DNA of 64,000 nt from NCBI GenBank assembly GCA_020161365.1, contig JAIUNU010000012.1, positions 62,001-126,000 on the forward strand. Direction: 5' to 3'. The notes below the pieces were generated by a model, which was given only the letters and a program-made list of their open reading frames with translations, searched no databases and was not told the origin of the DNA. This DNA is from Pseudomonadota bacterium (lineage in GTDB: Bacteria > Pseudomonadota > Alphaproteobacteria > Caulobacterales > Caulobacteraceae). Within the stretch, counting starts at the first letter, position 1, and every line of letters starts with the position of its first letter. Below, piece by piece: positions 19,505-29,758 of this stretch. The position numbers and the translations under genes were made by a program.

Positions 19505-20343
19505 GGCTGCTCCTGCGGATCGACCCCCAAGACGAAGACGCCCAGATCATCGGCGGCTGCGATGACCGCCTCTCGATCGACGACCAGCAAACGCCCGGTC
19601 TCGCCCACAATGCCGGCGAGTCCCGCGCGAGCAGCGCGCTGGATCGTGGCCACACCGATCGTCGGAAGATCGACGCGTGTTTCCTGGATGGGCTTGGGGG
19701 CCTTGGCCAGCACACCCAGACGTCGTTCCGCCCGTCCACGGATCGCCTCGGGCAGCTCAGCCACACGCCGCAGCATCGCGTCGGTGCCCTCCTGGGCTTC
19801 CACGGCAAGGACGAGGCCCTCGCAGACGACCGCGCCCTGCCCTATGTCGAGCCGTCCAATCTCACGGGCGACCATCAGCGCCTTGTCGATATCCGCCATA
19901 TGCGCGGGCGCTGGGGAGACCCTACCCAGGCGTCCGCGAGGCAGGGTCATTTCGCCCATCACCTCGTGCGCGCCTTCGATCTCGAAGCCTTCCTTCTCGA
20001 ACTCGTCTAGCACCCGGCGCAACAGCGCGTCATCGCCTCGCCGCGCGGCGACGATCAGGCTGGGCAGCACCTTCACGCCTCGCGCGTCGGGCATCAGCGC
20101 CGAGAAGTCCGGGCGACTGACATTACCGGCGAAGCAAACAACGCCGCAGCCCTCAGCACGAAGCGCTTTGAAGATCTTCCCGAACTCGCCTAGGCCGACT
20201 TCGACCCCAGGGTAACGGGTCAGCGCCGGGTCTGCGAATGTGCGCAGCCGCATCACGGAAAAGGCGCGTCCGGCCGCCTCGCAATGAGACGCCAGTTCAA
20301 CGGGAAGCGCCCCGCCGCCGGCGATCAGGCCTAACTTGCGCAT
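19501..20343 (-). CDS. lpxI: UDP-2,3-diacylglucosamine diphosphatase, LpxI type
   Basis: Hydrolyses UDP-2,3-diacylglucosamine to lipid X. The 280-residue DUF1009-type protein begins with LGLIAGGGALPVELA and has VCFAGNVSRPDFSAL, FEIEGAHEVMG, VVCEGLVLAVEAQEGTDAML and VDLPTIGVATIQRAA. LpxI is the alphaproteobacterial replacement for LpxH and was first characterised in Caulobacter crescentus. It lies between lpxA (9 bases upstream) and lpxB (four-base overlap). Confidence 0.95.
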   Translation of the reverse strand: MRKLGLIAGGGALPVELASHCEAAGRAFSVMRLRTFADPALTRYPGVEVGLGEFGKIFKALRAEGCGVVCFAGNVSRPDFSALMPDARGVKVLPSLIVAARRGDDALLRRVLDEFEKEGFEIEGAHEVMGEMTLPRGRLGRVSPAPAHMADIDKALMVAREIGRLDIGQGAVVCEGLVLAVEAQEGTDAMLRRVAELPEAIRGRAERRLGVLAKAPKPIQETRVDLPTIGVATIQRAARAGLAGIVGETGRLLVVDREAVIAAADDLGVFVLGVDPQEQP

Positions 20344-20352
20344 CAGCGAACT

Positions 20353-21144
20353 CTAGACTTCCCGCTCCGGGAGGCAGAGCGGCCGATTGGCGTCGGCGCG
20401 GATGAAGTCGACGATCTCCATGACCTCGGCGTTGGCGGCGTGGATCTCGGCCACGTCGTCGAGCCGCTCCTGGAACGTGCCTTCGTCTGCGAACATCAAG
20501 CGATAGGCCGCGCGCAGCGCGTTGATCGTCTCGCGCGGGAAACCCCGTCGCTTCAGACCCACGAGGTTCAGGCCTTCCAGATGGGCGTGGTTACCCCAAA
20601 CCGAACCGTATGGGATCACATCCTTGGTCACGGCGGCGAGGCCACCGATGAAGCTGTAGCGGCCGATCCGGGAGAACTGGTGCGCGGCGGCGAGGCCGCC
20701 CATGAACACATAGTCGCCAATCGCCACGTGCCCCCCCAGGGTCGCGCCCTTGGCCAGGACGACGAAATCCCCGACCGTACAGTCATGCGCCACATGCGAG
20801 CCGACCATGTAGAGACCGTCGGATCCGATCGTGGTCACGCCCTTCCCCGACGCGGTGCCGGTATGCATGGTCACGTGCTCGCGAATGATGTTCCGCGGCC
20901 CGATAATCAGCTCGGTCCGCTCGCCCTTGTGCCCCAGGTGCTGCGGGGGACCGCCGAGATTGGCGAAGGGATGAACGACGCAGTTCTCGCCAAGGGTGGT
21001 CGCCCCCTCCACCACCACGTGCGACAGCAGACGCACGCCCGCTGACAGCGTCACGTCGGGACCAACGATGCTGTAAGGACCGATCTCAACGTCCGAAGCC
21101 AGCTTGGCTTCTGGCGCGACGATGGCGGTGGGGTGAATGCTCAT
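20353..21144 (-). CDS. lpxA: UDP-N-acetylglucosamine O-acyltransferase
   Basis: Adds a 3-hydroxyacyl chain from acyl-ACP to UDP-GlcNAc, the first step of lipid A synthesis. The 263-residue protein begins with the left-handed beta-helix hexapeptide repeats ([20 protein letters not shown]) and has INIREHVTM-type and [14 protein letters not shown] segments, the latter holding the catalytic His near residue 122, then the C-terminal helical domain ([20 protein letters not shown]). Its start overlaps the fabZ stop by four bases. Confidence 0.97.
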   Translation of the reverse strand: MSIHPTAIVAPEAKLASDVEIGPYSIVGPDVTLSAGVRLLSHVVVEGATTLGENCVVHPFANLGGPPQHLGHKGERTELIIGPRNIIREHVTMHTGTASGKGVTTIGSDGLYMVGSHVAHDCTVGDFVVLAKGATLGGHVAIGDYVFMGGLAAAHQFSRIGRYSFIGGLAAVTKDVIPYGSVWGNHAHLEGLNLVGLKRRGFPRETINALRAAYRLMFADEGTFQERLDDVAEIHAANAEVMEIVDFIRADANRPLCLPEREV

Positions 21145-21620
21145 GCCTTGGGCCCCGTCTCGACGACCATGGCGGCGAACTCGGCCTCGGCGGCCACCTT
21201 GTCGCCGACCTTGGCCACGCCCTTGAACTTGAAGATCGACGAGCGCGCCCGCAGGACCTCGACTTCCATGCGGATCACGTCGCCGGGGCGCACGGGATTG
21301 CGGAAGCGGGCGTTGTCGACCGACATGAAGAAGATCGTCTTGCCCTCGGTGTCCACCTCAAGCGACTTGCTCATCAGCACAGCGCCGGTCTGGGCCAGGG
21401 CTTCGATGATCAGCACGCCGGGCATCACGGGATTCCCCGGGAAATGCCCTTGGAAGAAGGGCTCGTTCACCGTCACGCACTTGATGCCGACGATCGACTG
21501 GTGGGGGTTATAGTCCTCGGCGCGGTCGACGAGCAGAAACGGATAGCGGTGTGGGATGCGCGCCAGGATTTCCGCGATGTCGATGTCGGTCTGCACCGCT
21601 TGCTCGGCGTGGTCGCCCAT
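21141..21620 (-). CDS. fabZ: (3R)-hydroxyacyl-ACP dehydratase
   Basis: Dehydrates 3-hydroxyacyl-ACP in fatty-acid elongation and competes with LpxA/LpxD for 3-hydroxyacyl chains. The 159-residue hot-dog-fold protein has [12 protein letters not shown] and the active-site helix [20 protein letters not shown] with catalytic His and Glu. I chose ATG 21620 ([12 protein letters not shown]), two bases after the lpxD stop; the longer frame to 21716 would lie inside lpxD. Confidence 0.96.
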   Translation of the reverse strand: MGDHAEQAVQTDIDIAEILARIPHRYPFLLVDRAEDYNPHQSIVGIKCVTVNEPFFQGHFPGNPVMPGVLIIEALAQTGAVLMSKSLEVDTEGKTIFFMSVDNARFRNPVRPGDVIRMEVEVLRARSSIFKFKGVAKVGDKVAAEAEFAAMVVETGPKA

Positions 21621-21622
21621 AC

Positions 21623-22642
21623 TCAGCCCCTCGTCCCTCGGCCGCCCGCCATGCGCGACAGCCATGCGGTCTCCCGAAGCCACCGCTTGAGCGGCCGCGC
21701 CGGAAAGCCCGTCCAAGTTTCACCTTCCGGCACGTCCTTGAACACCGAGGCAGACGCCCCGATGCTCGCTCCCGAGCCGATACTCAAATGGTCCGCAACG
21801 CCGGCCTTGCCGCCAAAGGCGACCCCGTCGCCGATGAGCGTGCTTCCGGAGATTCCGGTATAGGCCGCCAATACGCAATTGCGCCCGATACGGACGTTGT
21901 GCGCGACGTGGACCAGATTGTCGATCTTGGTGTTCTCGCCAATGGTCGTATCGGCGAACGCGCCCCGGTCGACACAGCTATTGGCGCCGATCGTCACATT
22001 GTCCTGGATAACGACGCGCCCCAGCTGCGGCAGGTCCACCATGCCGCGCGGACCGAGTGCGGCGCCGAAGCCCGCTTCGCCGATCACCGCGCCGGCCGAG
22101 ATACTGACACCATCGCCCAGGAGCGCGAAACCGATGACCGCGTTGGCGCCGATCACGCAATCGCGACCAATGAGGACGCCGGGACCGATCACCGCGCCAG
22201 GAGCGATCCGCGTGCCACGTCCGATCCGAGCTCCTTGGCCGACGGTCACGTTCGTCGACAGCAGAACCCCGGGCTCCAATGTCGCGTCGGGATGAATATG
22301 TGGAGCGCCAGCCTCGTGGCGTCGCGGCGCATGAAGTCGACTAGCCGCCGCAGCCCATGCGGCCTGCGGACGTGCGGTCACCAACGCCGCACAGGTCGCC
22401 GGCAGGAAGTCCTGATGCTCCGGACGCACAAAACACGCGCCCGCACGCGTCAACGCGGCGGACGACTTGCGTTTGGCGTCGGAGAAGAAGGTGACCGCCT
22501 GAGCATCCGCCGTGTCGAGCGGCGCGGCGTGGGTGACAAGCCTGTTTCCCAGGCTGCCGTTCGTGAGCTCCGCAGCGCCGGCCTGGGCCAGGTCGAAAAG
22601 CGAAGCCGGACCCAGGCTATCAAAGAAACGCGGGTCCGGCAT
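21623..22642 (-). CDS. lpxD: UDP-3-O-(3-hydroxyacyl)glucosamine N-acyltransferase
   Basis: Adds the second 3-hydroxyacyl chain, on nitrogen, in lipid A synthesis. The 339-residue product has the N-terminal uridine-binding domain (SLGNRLVTHAAPLDTADAQA), a long hexapeptide-repeat beta-helix (about 110-300), and LVHVAHNVRIGRNCVLAA with the catalytic His. It is 53 bases downstream of skp and nearly abuts fabZ. Confidence 0.96.
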   Translation of the reverse strand: MPDPRFFDSLGPASLFDLAQAGAAELTNGSLGNRLVTHAAPLDTADAQAVTFFSDAKRKSSAALTRAGACFVRPEHQDFLPATCAALVTARPQAAWAAAASRLHAPRRHEAGAPHIHPDATLEPGVLLSTNVTVGQGARIGRGTRIAPGAVIGPGVLIGRDCVIGANAVIGFALLGDGVSISAGAVIGEAGFGAALGPRGMVDLPQLGRVVIQDNVTIGANSCVDRGAFADTTIGENTKIDNLVHVAHNVRIGRNCVLAAYTGISGSTLIGDGVAFGGKAGVADHLSIGSGASIGASASVFKDVPEGETWTGFPARPLKRWLRETAWLSRMAGGRGTRG

Positions 22643-22695
22643 GTTTCCTCACGGCGAAAGTGTCCCCCTTGGTAACCCCAAGAGAGACGATTCGC

Positions 22696-23334
22696 TTACT
22701 TGTTGGTCGGTTGCAGCGCAGCCGCGCCCTGGACCTGTTGGTCCAGACGTTCGCGGTCAAAGGTCAGGGTCTTGATGCGGGCGTCGAGGGCGGCGACCAC
22801 GGCGTCGGTGATGTCCATGGCCGGGTTGGCCAGCATCACGGACTCACGGTCCAGCAGGACGCTGCACTTCTGCGCCTGATAGACCTGTTGGATCGGGGTG
22901 TTCAGCTCCGAAGAAACGCGCGCCAGAGCCTTTTGCTCGGTCGCTTCGACCTCCCTTTGGCGCAGTTGGCCCTTGCGCTGCCAGGCGTTGGCCTTGGCTT
23001 GCAGGGTCGCGGCCTGCTGCTCGAGGGCGTCCTGGGCGATGGTCGCCTTCTTGGCGTCCAGAGCCTTGGCTTCATTGTCCAGCGCGGTGCGTTCGCCGTT
23101 CAGCTCGGCGTTCACTTGCTGGATGATCGTCTTCAGACGCGCGTCGACGGCCTTGCCGACCTGCGAGCTGCCGATGGCGCGCGCGCCCGAGAAGATGCAG
23201 ACGCCCGGGATCGCCGGACCATGCGTAACGGCCGGAGCCGCGGGAGCGGCGGCCGGAGCCGTCTGCGCCGAGGCAGTGGTCGCGATGGCGAGGGCGACGA
23301 CGCTGGCAGCGGCCGCGGACAGGAACTTGGACAT
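22696..23334 (-). CDS. skp: OmpH/Skp-family periplasmic chaperone
   Basis: A 212-residue secreted protein. A signal peptide (about 1-23, ending TTASAQTA) is followed by an Ala/Pro-rich stretch and the OmpH core: ICIFSGARAIGSSQVGKAV-like start, then a long coiled-coil (about 70-150) rich in Glu, Gln and Lys, and a C-terminal AMDITDAVVAALD segment. Skp holds unfolded outer-membrane proteins in the periplasm for BamA. The gene starts 2 bases after the bamA stop, the usual arrangement. Confidence 0.93.
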   Translation of the reverse strand: MSKFLSAAAASVVALAIATTASAQTAPAAAPAAPAVTHGPAIPGVCIFSGARAIGSSQVGKAVDARLKTIIQQVNAELNGERTALDNEAKALDAKKATIAQDALEQQAATLQAKANAWQRKGQLRQREVEATEQKALARVSSELNTPIQQVYQAQKCSVLLDRESVMLANPAMDITDAVVAALDARIKTLTFDRERLDQQVQGAAALQPTNK

Positions 23335-23336
23335 GT

Positions 23337-25700
23337 TTATTGGAACCTTGTGGAGGTGGAGAACCGGAACGTTTCGGTTCGGTCGTAGCTTTCCTTGGCC
23401 AAAATGCGGCTGATATCGAAGCGAATGGGGCCCATGGGGGATTTCCAGTCGATCGAGATACCCGCCGAAGCACGCAGGCCCAGGTTATCGCGAATGTTCG
23501 GGTCGAAGACGCCGGGCGACTTCTGGCGATCCACATCATCCAGCAGACCGGCGGTGCCGACGTCGCTGAACAGGGCGGCCTTGATGCCGTACTGCTCGGG
23601 CAGGAAGGTCGGGACCGTCAGCTCGAAAGTGCTGATCGCGTAGAGTTTGGCGCCCATCGAGTTGTATGAGCTGGAGATGTCGCGCGGGCCAATACCCGCG
23701 ATCTCGAAGCCGCGGAACGACGTGCCGCCACGATAGAAGCGGTCGTTGATCCGAACGTTGTCGCCACCCCAGCCTTCGATGTAGCCGAACGAACCGGTGG
23801 CGCTGAACACGAGATCCTTGGTGAAGCCCCAATACCAACCGGCGTCGGCTTCGGTCTTGAGGTACTTCACGTCGCCGCCCAGGCCCGCAAGGTCCTGGTT
23901 GAGGTCCGCGAACCAGCCGCGGGTCGGGTTGATCGGGTCGTTGCGCTTGTCGATGCGCAGACCGTAGCCGATCAGCGACGTGATATACGCCCCGCGCTGC
24001 AGACACAGGATCTGCGACACCGAACCACTGGTGCACAGGCTGTCGGCGACGCTCACCTCGTCCTGGCGGATCGTGTAGCGCAGGCTCATCGACGAGTCGT
24101 TGGTCAGCGGGAAGCCGAAGCGCACATCGCCGCCAACCGACTTGGTGTCGTAGGCCGCGTATTGGGAAAGGTCGTAGCGGAAGGTGTAGAGGTTCAGGCC
24201 CGCGACCAGATTGCGGCCCAGGAAGCGCGGTTCGCTGAAGCCGAAATCGATCTGCTGACGCAGCGAGCCCACGGACGCGCGCGCACGAAGGTTCTGGCCG
24301 CGACCACGGAAGTTCCGCTCGGTGATGCCCACATCCAGCACCAGCTTGTCGATCGAGCTGTAGCCGGCGCTGAAAGACAGTTCGCCGGTGGGTTGTTCCT
24401 CGACCTTGACCCGCAGGCTGGTGCGGTCCGGCGCAGAGCCTGGCGCGTCTTCGATCTCGACTTCCTTGAAGAAGCCCAGACGACGAATGTTGTTCTTGGA
24501 GCGGTCAACCAGAACGCGGTTGTAGGCGTCGCCCTCAGCGACCTCCAACTCGCGGCGCAGCACGTAGTCGAGCGTGCGGGTGTTGCCGACGATGTCGATG
24601 CGATCGACATAGACGCGCGGTCCTTCGCGGACCTGGAACACCACGTCGACCGTCTTGGTCTCGCGGTTGGGCACGTAGCGCGGGCGCACGTCCACGAAAG
24701 CGAAGCCCGCCGCGCCGGCGGCGAAGGTCAGGGCGTCGGTCGCCTGTTCGATGCGCTCGTCTTCGTAGAGCTGCCCCGTGCGAACCGGCAGGATCTGCGC
24801 CAGCAACGCGCCGTCCAGCTTCTTCAGCTCGGTTTCGACGGTGATCTTGCCGAACTTGTACTTGGGCCCTTCCTCGACGGTGTAGGTGACCGCGAAGCCA
24901 TTCTTGTCCGGAGCCAGTTCGGCCACCGAAGAGATCACCCGGAAATCAAAGAAGCCACGGTTGCGGTAATGCTTCCGCAGTTGCTCCCGGTCGTATTCGA
25001 TCCGGTCCGGATCGTAGTTGTCGTTGCTGGTCAGGATCTTGTACCAGCGGCTTTCCTTGGTGACGATCACGTCACGCAGGTCGTTGTCCGAGAACTCGGA
25101 ATTGCCGAGGAAGTTGATCCCGAGGACGCCGCTCTTGGCGCCTTCGCTGATTTCAAACACCAGGTCGACGCGCTTTTGCGGCAGTTCGACCACCTTAGGC
25201 GTCACGGTCGCCGAGATACGGCCCGACCGGCGATAGAGTTCGATGATGCGCTGAACATCGGCCTGGACCTTGGCGCGCGTGAAGATGCCGCGCGGGCGGA
25301 TCTGCACTTCGTCTTTCAGCTTGTCTTCCTTGAGGGACGAATTCCCTTCGAAGACCACCTGGTTGATGATCGGATTTTCGACGACCTTCACGACCAGGTC
25401 ACCGCCGAGCATTTCGATCTTCACGTCAGCAAAGAGATCGGTGCGCGCCAGCGTCTTCAGCGCCAGGTCGAGGCGTTGCGAGTCGACGGTGTCACCCGGT
25501 TGGATCGGCAGATAGGACAGCACGGTGCCCTGCTCGATACGCTCGTTACCCTGCACCAGAATGCGCTGAACCACGCCCGTCTGGGTGGCCTGAGCAAAGG
25601 CCTGATGCGGAGCCACCAGGGCCGTCGAGCCGAGAAGCAGCGCCATACCCGTGGCGAACGCGGCGCTTTGGGCGCGAAGTTTGTTCATGTGACCAATCAT
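23337..25700 (-). CDS. bamA: Outer membrane protein assembly factor BamA
   Basis: Central subunit of the BAM complex that inserts beta-barrels into the outer membrane. The 787-residue product has a signal peptide (ends HQAFAQA), five POTRA repeats (about 40-440; VVQRILVQGNERIEQGTVLSY opens the first) and a C-terminal 16-strand Omp85 barrel with GGTSFRGFEIAGIGPRD (the conserved VRGF-type loop 6) and a terminal aromatic (TRFQ). Start choice: ATG 25700 or ATG 25688 both fit; neither has a strong Shine-Dalgarno. It lies 17 bases after rseP and directly before skp. Confidence 0.95.
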   Translation of the reverse strand: MIGHMNKLRAQSAAFATGMALLLGSTALVAPHQAFAQATQTGVVQRILVQGNERIEQGTVLSYLPIQPGDTVDSQRLDLALKTLARTDLFADVKIEMLGGDLVVKVVENPIINQVVFEGNSSLKEDKLKDEVQIRPRGIFTRAKVQADVQRIIELYRRSGRISATVTPKVVELPQKRVDLVFEISEGAKSGVLGINFLGNSEFSDNDLRDVIVTKESRWYKILTSNDNYDPDRIEYDREQLRKHYRNRGFFDFRVISSVAELAPDKNGFAVTYTVEEGPKYKFGKITVETELKKLDGALLAQILPVRTGQLYEDERIEQATDALTFAAGAAGFAFVDVRPRYVPNRETKTVDVVFQVREGPRVYVDRIDIVGNTRTLDYVLRRELEVAEGDAYNRVLVDRSKNNIRRLGFFKEVEIEDAPGSAPDRTSLRVKVEEQPTGELSFSAGYSSIDKLVLDVGITERNFRGRGQNLRARASVGSLRQQIDFGFSEPRFLGRNLVAGLNLYTFRYDLSQYAAYDTKSVGGDVRFGFPLTNDSSMSLRYTIRQDEVSVADSLCTSGSVSQILCLQRGAYITSLIGYGLRIDKRNDPINPTRGWFADLNQDLAGLGGDVKYLKTEADAGWYWGFTKDLVFSATGSFGYIEGWGGDNVRINDRFYRGGTSFRGFEIAGIGPRDISSSYNSMGAKLYAISTFELTVPTFLPEQYGIKAALFSDVGTAGLLDDVDRQKSPGVFDPNIRDNLGLRASAGISIDWKSPMGPIRFDISRILAKESYDRTETFRFSTSTRFQ

Positions 25701-25717
25701 GGACGGAGGACGGACGT

Positions 25718-26914
25718 TCACGTGAACAGTCCGCCGATGAATTTGAACACGTCGTAGCGGTTTAGGTCGTTCCACGCCGCGAACAGCATGAAACCCAGGA
25801 TCAAGGCAAGCCCTGCGCGGAAACCTGCGGCCTGGAACTCGGCCCGCAGAGGCCGCTTGGCGACGGCTTCGTAGGCGTACATCAACAGATGGCCACCATC
25901 GAGAACCGGGATCGGCAACAGGTTCATGAAGCCGATGCTGACCGACAGGCTCGCGATCAGCCAGAATTGCGAATAGAGCAGCCCAATCACCAAGGCCTTG
26001 CCATTGGGCGCCTGCTCGACGACGCCGTTCGTCACCGCGCCAGCGGTGTGGCCGATGCCGATGATCCCGCTGATCTGGTCAGCGGGCAGTTGGCCCATCA
26101 ACAGCCGGCCGAGATAAAAGCCGATGGTCCGGATCATGTCCCAGACCTCGACGGTTGCGTCGGGGATGGCGCTGAGGAGCGACGAGCGTTCGAAACGCCC
26201 GCCGGGCGCGCTACGCAGGCCGAGTTCGCCAACCTTCACCCGGCCGCTGATTTCGTTCTGACGCTCCACGAGGCGCGGCGTCGCGGTGAGGTGCACGGTG
26301 CGTCCATCCCGCTCGACCGCGAAGTCGATGGGCATGTTCGCCCGGAGCGCCACATAGCCCTGAATGTCCTGGAAGGACCGAATGCGACGGTCATCCGCCT
26401 TGACGATCACGTCGCCGGGCTTGAAGCCTGCAACGGCGGCCGGCGTCCCGGCGACAACCTCACCAACGGCGGTTGAGGTCTTCTGCGCACCGAACGCCAC
26501 AAGGATCACGGCAAAAACGAGGATCGCCAGCACGAAGTTCGCCAGTGGTCCCGCGACGGCGATGAATGCCCGTTGCCAGACGGGTTTGAAATGGAAGTAG
26601 CGGTTGACCGCATCATCGCCCTCGCGACGACTGATCTCCCGCCGCATCGCGTCGAGGTCGTTCTGATCGGGAACGCTCGCAGCGTTCTCATCGCCAGCGA
26701 AACGAACATAGCCCCCAAGAGGCAGGGCGGCGATGCACCATTCTACGCCGGTCTTGTCCCGCCAGGAGATGAGCGGCGCCCCGAAACCGATGGAGAAGCG
26801 GTCGATCGCCACGCCACAGGCGCGCGCCGCCCAGAAGTGTCCGAGCTCGTGCACCGTCACCACGACGGACAGCACGAACACCAAAGACACAAGCATGATC
26901 AGAAAGCCGATCAT
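25718..26914 (-). CDS. rseP: Site-2 intramembrane zinc metalloprotease RseP
   Basis: Cleaves membrane-bound regulators such as anti-sigma factors within the inner membrane; in Caulobacter this family also acts in cell-cycle proteolysis. The 398-residue product has the HELGH zinc motif at residues 22-26 in the first helix, a PDZ domain (about 125-210; GFKPGDVIVKADDRRI), and the LLPIPVLDGGH motif giving the third zinc ligand. ATG 26914 is chosen because it begins the first membrane helix; an upstream ATG at 26977 would reach into dxr. Confidence 0.95.
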   Translation of the reverse strand: MIGFLIMLVSLVFVLSVVVTVHELGHFWAARACGVAIDRFSIGFGAPLISWRDKTGVEWCIAALPLGGYVRFAGDENAASVPDQNDLDAMRREISRREGDDAVNRYFHFKPVWQRAFIAVAGPLANFVLAILVFAVILVAFGAQKTSTAVGEVVAGTPAAVAGFKPGDVIVKADDRRIRSFQDIQGYVALRANMPIDFAVERDGRTVHLTATPRLVERQNEISGRVKVGELGLRSAPGGRFERSSLLSAIPDATVEVWDMIRTIGFYLGRLLMGQLPADQISGIIGIGHTAGAVTNGVVEQAPNGKALVIGLLYSQFWLIASLSVSIGFMNLLPIPVLDGGHLLMYAYEAVAKRPLRAEFQAAGFRAGLALILGFMLFAAWNDLNRYDVFKFIGGLFT

Positions 26915-26936
26915 CGCGCGAAAATACTCTCCCCGG

Positions 26937-28136
26937 TCAGGCCCGCAGACGCTTCTGCGTGACAACCTCGGCCGCAATGCGGCGAGCGGAGGCGTCGATC
27001 CACATGGCGTTCTCGACGGCCTCGTTTTCTACGACGGCGAGATCGCCCAAGCTGTTCATGCGCTCAAGGGTCCCCGCCACCGCGGCGGCAATATCGAGAA
27101 ACCCGATACGCCGGTCAAGGAAGGCCGCAACGGCGACCTCATTGGCGGCGTTCATGGCCGCCGGCGCGCCGCAGCCCAACCGCAGCGCTTCGCGAGCGAT
27201 CTCGATCGCGGGGAAGCGCTCAAGGTCCGGCGATTCGAAGGTCAGCTGTCCATAGGCGGCGAGATCCAAACGTGGCGCCGGCCAGGGCAAGCGATCCGGC
27301 CATGAGAAGGCGCAGGCGATCGGCGACCGCATGTCCGGCGGCCCCAATTGGGCCAGGGTCGAGCCGTCGACATACTCGACCAAGCTGTGAATGACGGACT
27401 GCGGATGGATCACGACGTCGATGCGCTCTTCCGGCGTTCCGAACAGGTAGGACGCCTCGATCATCTCAAGGCCCTTGTTCATCATCGTCGCGGAATCGAC
27501 CGAAATCTTGGCGCCCATCGACCAATTGGGGTGCGCAATAGCCTGCTCAGGCGTGGCCCGCGCCATGGCCGGCTTGTCCCAAGTCCTGAAGGGCCCTCCA
27601 GACGCGGTCAGGATCAGGCGGGAGACTCGCTCGACGCAGGCTGGCTGCAACACCTGAAAGATCGCCGAATGTTCGGAGTCGACAGGGATCACCGCGCCCC
27701 CGGCAGCCTTGGCGATCGCCAGAAGCGCTGGCCCTGCGCAGACGAGGCTCTCCTTGTTCGCCAGCGCGATCACTGCGCCGGTGCGCGCGGCCGCGACTGT
27801 GGGCGCAAGACCCGCCGCGCCTACAATGGCGGACATCACCCAGTCCGCTCCCATGGCGGCGGCCTCGCGGACGGCTTCGGCGCCCGCAGCCGCCTGAACC
27901 CCTGTCCCGGCCAGGCCCAACCGTAAGTCCTCAAGTCGAGAGGCGTCTTCGATCACCGCGACCGTTGGTCGCCAGCGGCGGGCCTGTGCGATCAGTCGTT
28001 CGACATTGCGTCCAGCGGTGAGGGCGAGGATCTCAACCGGCGCGCCGGATTCCTCAAACAGGCTCAGGGTCGAAAGGCCGATCGATCCGGTCGAGCCCAG
28101 CACCACCACCTTGCGCGGCGAGCTCAATGCGCCCAT
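26937..28136 (-). CDS. dxr: 1-deoxy-D-xylulose 5-phosphate reductoisomerase
   Basis: Makes 2-C-methyl-erythritol 4-phosphate, the first committed step of the MEP isoprenoid pathway. The 399-residue product has the NADPH-binding [42 protein letters not shown] (metal and substrate site) and [13 protein letters not shown]. It overlaps cdsA by 13 bases. Next to uppS it links isoprenoid supply with undecaprenyl synthesis. Confidence 0.97.
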   Translation of the reverse strand: MGALSSPRKVVVLGSTGSIGLSTLSLFEESGAPVEILALTAGRNVERLIAQARRWRPTVAVIEDASRLEDLRLGLAGTGVQAAAGAEAVREAAAMGADWVMSAIVGAAGLAPTVAAARTGAVIALANKESLVCAGPALLAIAKAAGGAVIPVDSEHSAIFQVLQPACVERVSRLILTASGGPFRTWDKPAMARATPEQAIAHPNWSMGAKISVDSATMMNKGLEMIEASYLFGTPEERIDVVIHPQSVIHSLVEYVDGSTLAQLGPPDMRSPIACAFSWPDRLPWPAPRLDLAAYGQLTFESPDLERFPAIEIAREALRLGCGAPAAMNAANEVAVAAFLDRRIGFLDIAAAVAGTLERMNSLGDLAVVENEAVENAMWIDASARRIAAEVVTQKRLRA

Positions 28137-28951
28137 CCGACATAATCGACCAGCCTTACGGCCGCGATGACGATGGCCGCGAACATCAGCCCGTCGACAC
28201 GGTCGAGCAGGCCGCCATGCCCGGGGATGAGGTCGCCGCTGTCCTTGACGCCGAACCGGCGCTTCAGCATCGACTCCCAGAGGTCACCGGCCATGGTCGC
28301 CAAACCGCCGAGCAGGCCGATCAAAGCCGCGACCGGCCAGATGAGCTTCAGGTCCGCCAGCCAGGCCACAACCACGGCGCCGATCGTGGCGGCCGCAAGC
28401 CCGCCGACGAAGCCTGACCAGGTCTTGTTCGGCGAAATTCGGGGCCACAGCTTCGGACCCTTGAAAATGCTTCCGGCGACATAGGCGAAGATGTCCGCGA
28501 ACCACGTCACCACAAAGAGCAGAAGGGTCCAGCCAAGGCCGTCGCTCAAAGATCGCACCCAAACCAGAGCGATCACCGCCGGCGCGATATAGACCACGCC
28601 ATAGGCCGCGTCCGCGCGTCGCTCGACCGCGCCGCGCGCGATCAAGCCGGCCAGGAATGAGCCGGCCAGCACGACGGCCCAGGCGACGAGGAAGGCTTGC
28701 AGAAAGGCGGCGATCACCGCCAGGGCGCAGAACACGCCGACCACGGCGCCCACTGCGTTGGGCGCCTTGGGAGCGCTGATCTTCCCCCATTCGCGCGCCA
28801 GCAGAGCAACGCAGACAAGGGATAGGGCCATGAACCAGTAACCGCCGAGCCAGACGGCGGCCACGACGGTGGGAACGAGCACGGTCGCCGAGACCACGCG
28901 CGTCCGCAGATTGCCCCAGTTGAAGCGCTTAGCCGGCGACGGCGACGTCAT
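28124..28951 (-). CDS. cdsA: Phosphatidate cytidylyltransferase
   Basis: Forms CDP-diacylglycerol for phospholipid synthesis in the inner membrane. The 275-residue multi-pass protein carries the CDP-DAG synthase signature near the C-terminus ([20 protein letters not shown]) and [13 protein letters not shown] chose the start at 28951 ([12 protein letters not shown]), inside the uppS 3' end with a 23-base overlap; the longest open frame begins at 29026, deeper in uppS, with residues that do not resemble the family. Confidence 0.93.
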   Translation of the reverse strand: MTSPSPAKRFNWGNLRTRVVSATVLVPTVVAAVWLGGYWFMALSLVCVALLAREWGKISAPKAPNAVGAVVGVFCALAVIAAFLQAFLVAWAVVLAGSFLAGLIARGAVERRADAAYGVVYIAPAVIALVWVRSLSDGLGWTLLLFVVTWFADIFAYVAGSIFKGPKLWPRISPNKTWSGFVGGLAAATIGAVVVAWLADLKLIWPVAALIGLLGGLATMAGDLWESMLKRRFGVKDSGDLIPGHGGLLDRVDGLMFAAIVIAAVRLVDYVGWAH

Positions 28952-29708
28952 CGGCCGCGACCCCTCCATAACGGCGGTCCCGCCCACGATACTCAGCGAT
29001 AGCCGCCGCAAGCGCTTCGGGACCATAGTCGGGCCAGAGAACGTCCTGGAAAACCAACTCGGCGTAGGCGCAGTCCCACAGCAGGAAGTTGGAGAGGCGA
29101 CGTTCGCCGCTCGTGCGAACGATCAGGTCCGGCGGGGGCGCGGCGACCGTCGAAAGCAGGCCCTCGAAAACGTCCTCATTCAACTCCGAGGCCTTGGCTT
29201 CGCCGCGCTCGACGCGCTCGGCGAAGGCGCGGGCCGCGTCGGTGATATCGGCGCGACCGCCATAGTTGAAAGCAACCTGCAGAACGAACTCGGAGTTCTG
29301 AGCCGTCCGGCGCTCGGCGCGCTCGATCACCTCGGCGATGTCGGCGGATAGACCCGAACGACGACCGACGATACGCACGCGAACACCCGCCTTGGCCAAC
29401 CGCTCAAGGTCAGACTCGACGTACGCCTTAAGCAGTCCCATCAACTCGGAGACTTCTTGAGCCGGCCTCCGCCAATTCTCGGTCGAGAAACCGAAAACCG
29501 TCAGCACACCGACATTCTGACTCTGAGCGCCCTCGACGGTGCGCTTGAGGGCGTTCACGCCGGCGCGATGCCCCAGCACGCGCGGAAGGCCCTGCCGCTT
29601 CGCCCAGCGTCCGTTGCCATCCATGATAATGGCCACGTGCAGACGCGCCTCGGACTCTGGCCTTTCGGCGCGGCCCAAACCGTTCTGCGGACCGGTGGTC
29701 GCCGGCAT
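28929..29708 (-). CDS. uppS: Isoprenyl (undecaprenyl) diphosphate synthase
   Basis: Adds cis-isoprene units to make undecaprenyl diphosphate, the carrier for peptidoglycan and surface glycans. The 259-residue product has IIMDGNGRWAKRQGLPRVLG with catalytic Asp30, and later VFGFSTENWRRP and RTSGERRLSNFLLWDCAY. ATG 29708 is preferred (GGAG just upstream); an in-frame alternative start at 29741 adds 11 residues. It lies between frr and cdsA. Confidence 0.95.
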   Translation of the reverse strand: MPATTGPQNGLGRAERPESEARLHVAIIMDGNGRWAKRQGLPRVLGHRAGVNALKRTVEGAQSQNVGVLTVFGFSTENWRRPAQEVSELMGLLKAYVESDLERLAKAGVRVRIVGRRSGLSADIAEVIERAERRTAQNSEFVLQVAFNYGGRADITDAARAFAERVERGEAKASELNEDVFEGLLSTVAAPPPDLIVRTSGERRLSNFLLWDCAYAELVFQDVLWPDYGPEALAAAIAEYRGRDRRYGGVAADDVAVAG

Positions 29709-29758
29709 TCGCTCCAACCTTCCCTCGTCGCTCCCCATCAAACTCGCGAGGCGGGCGA

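Noticed and set aside
24162..25757. A 531-codon forward frame opposite bamA
   Set aside because: Antisense of the POTRA region; no recognisable motif and no ribosome binding site.
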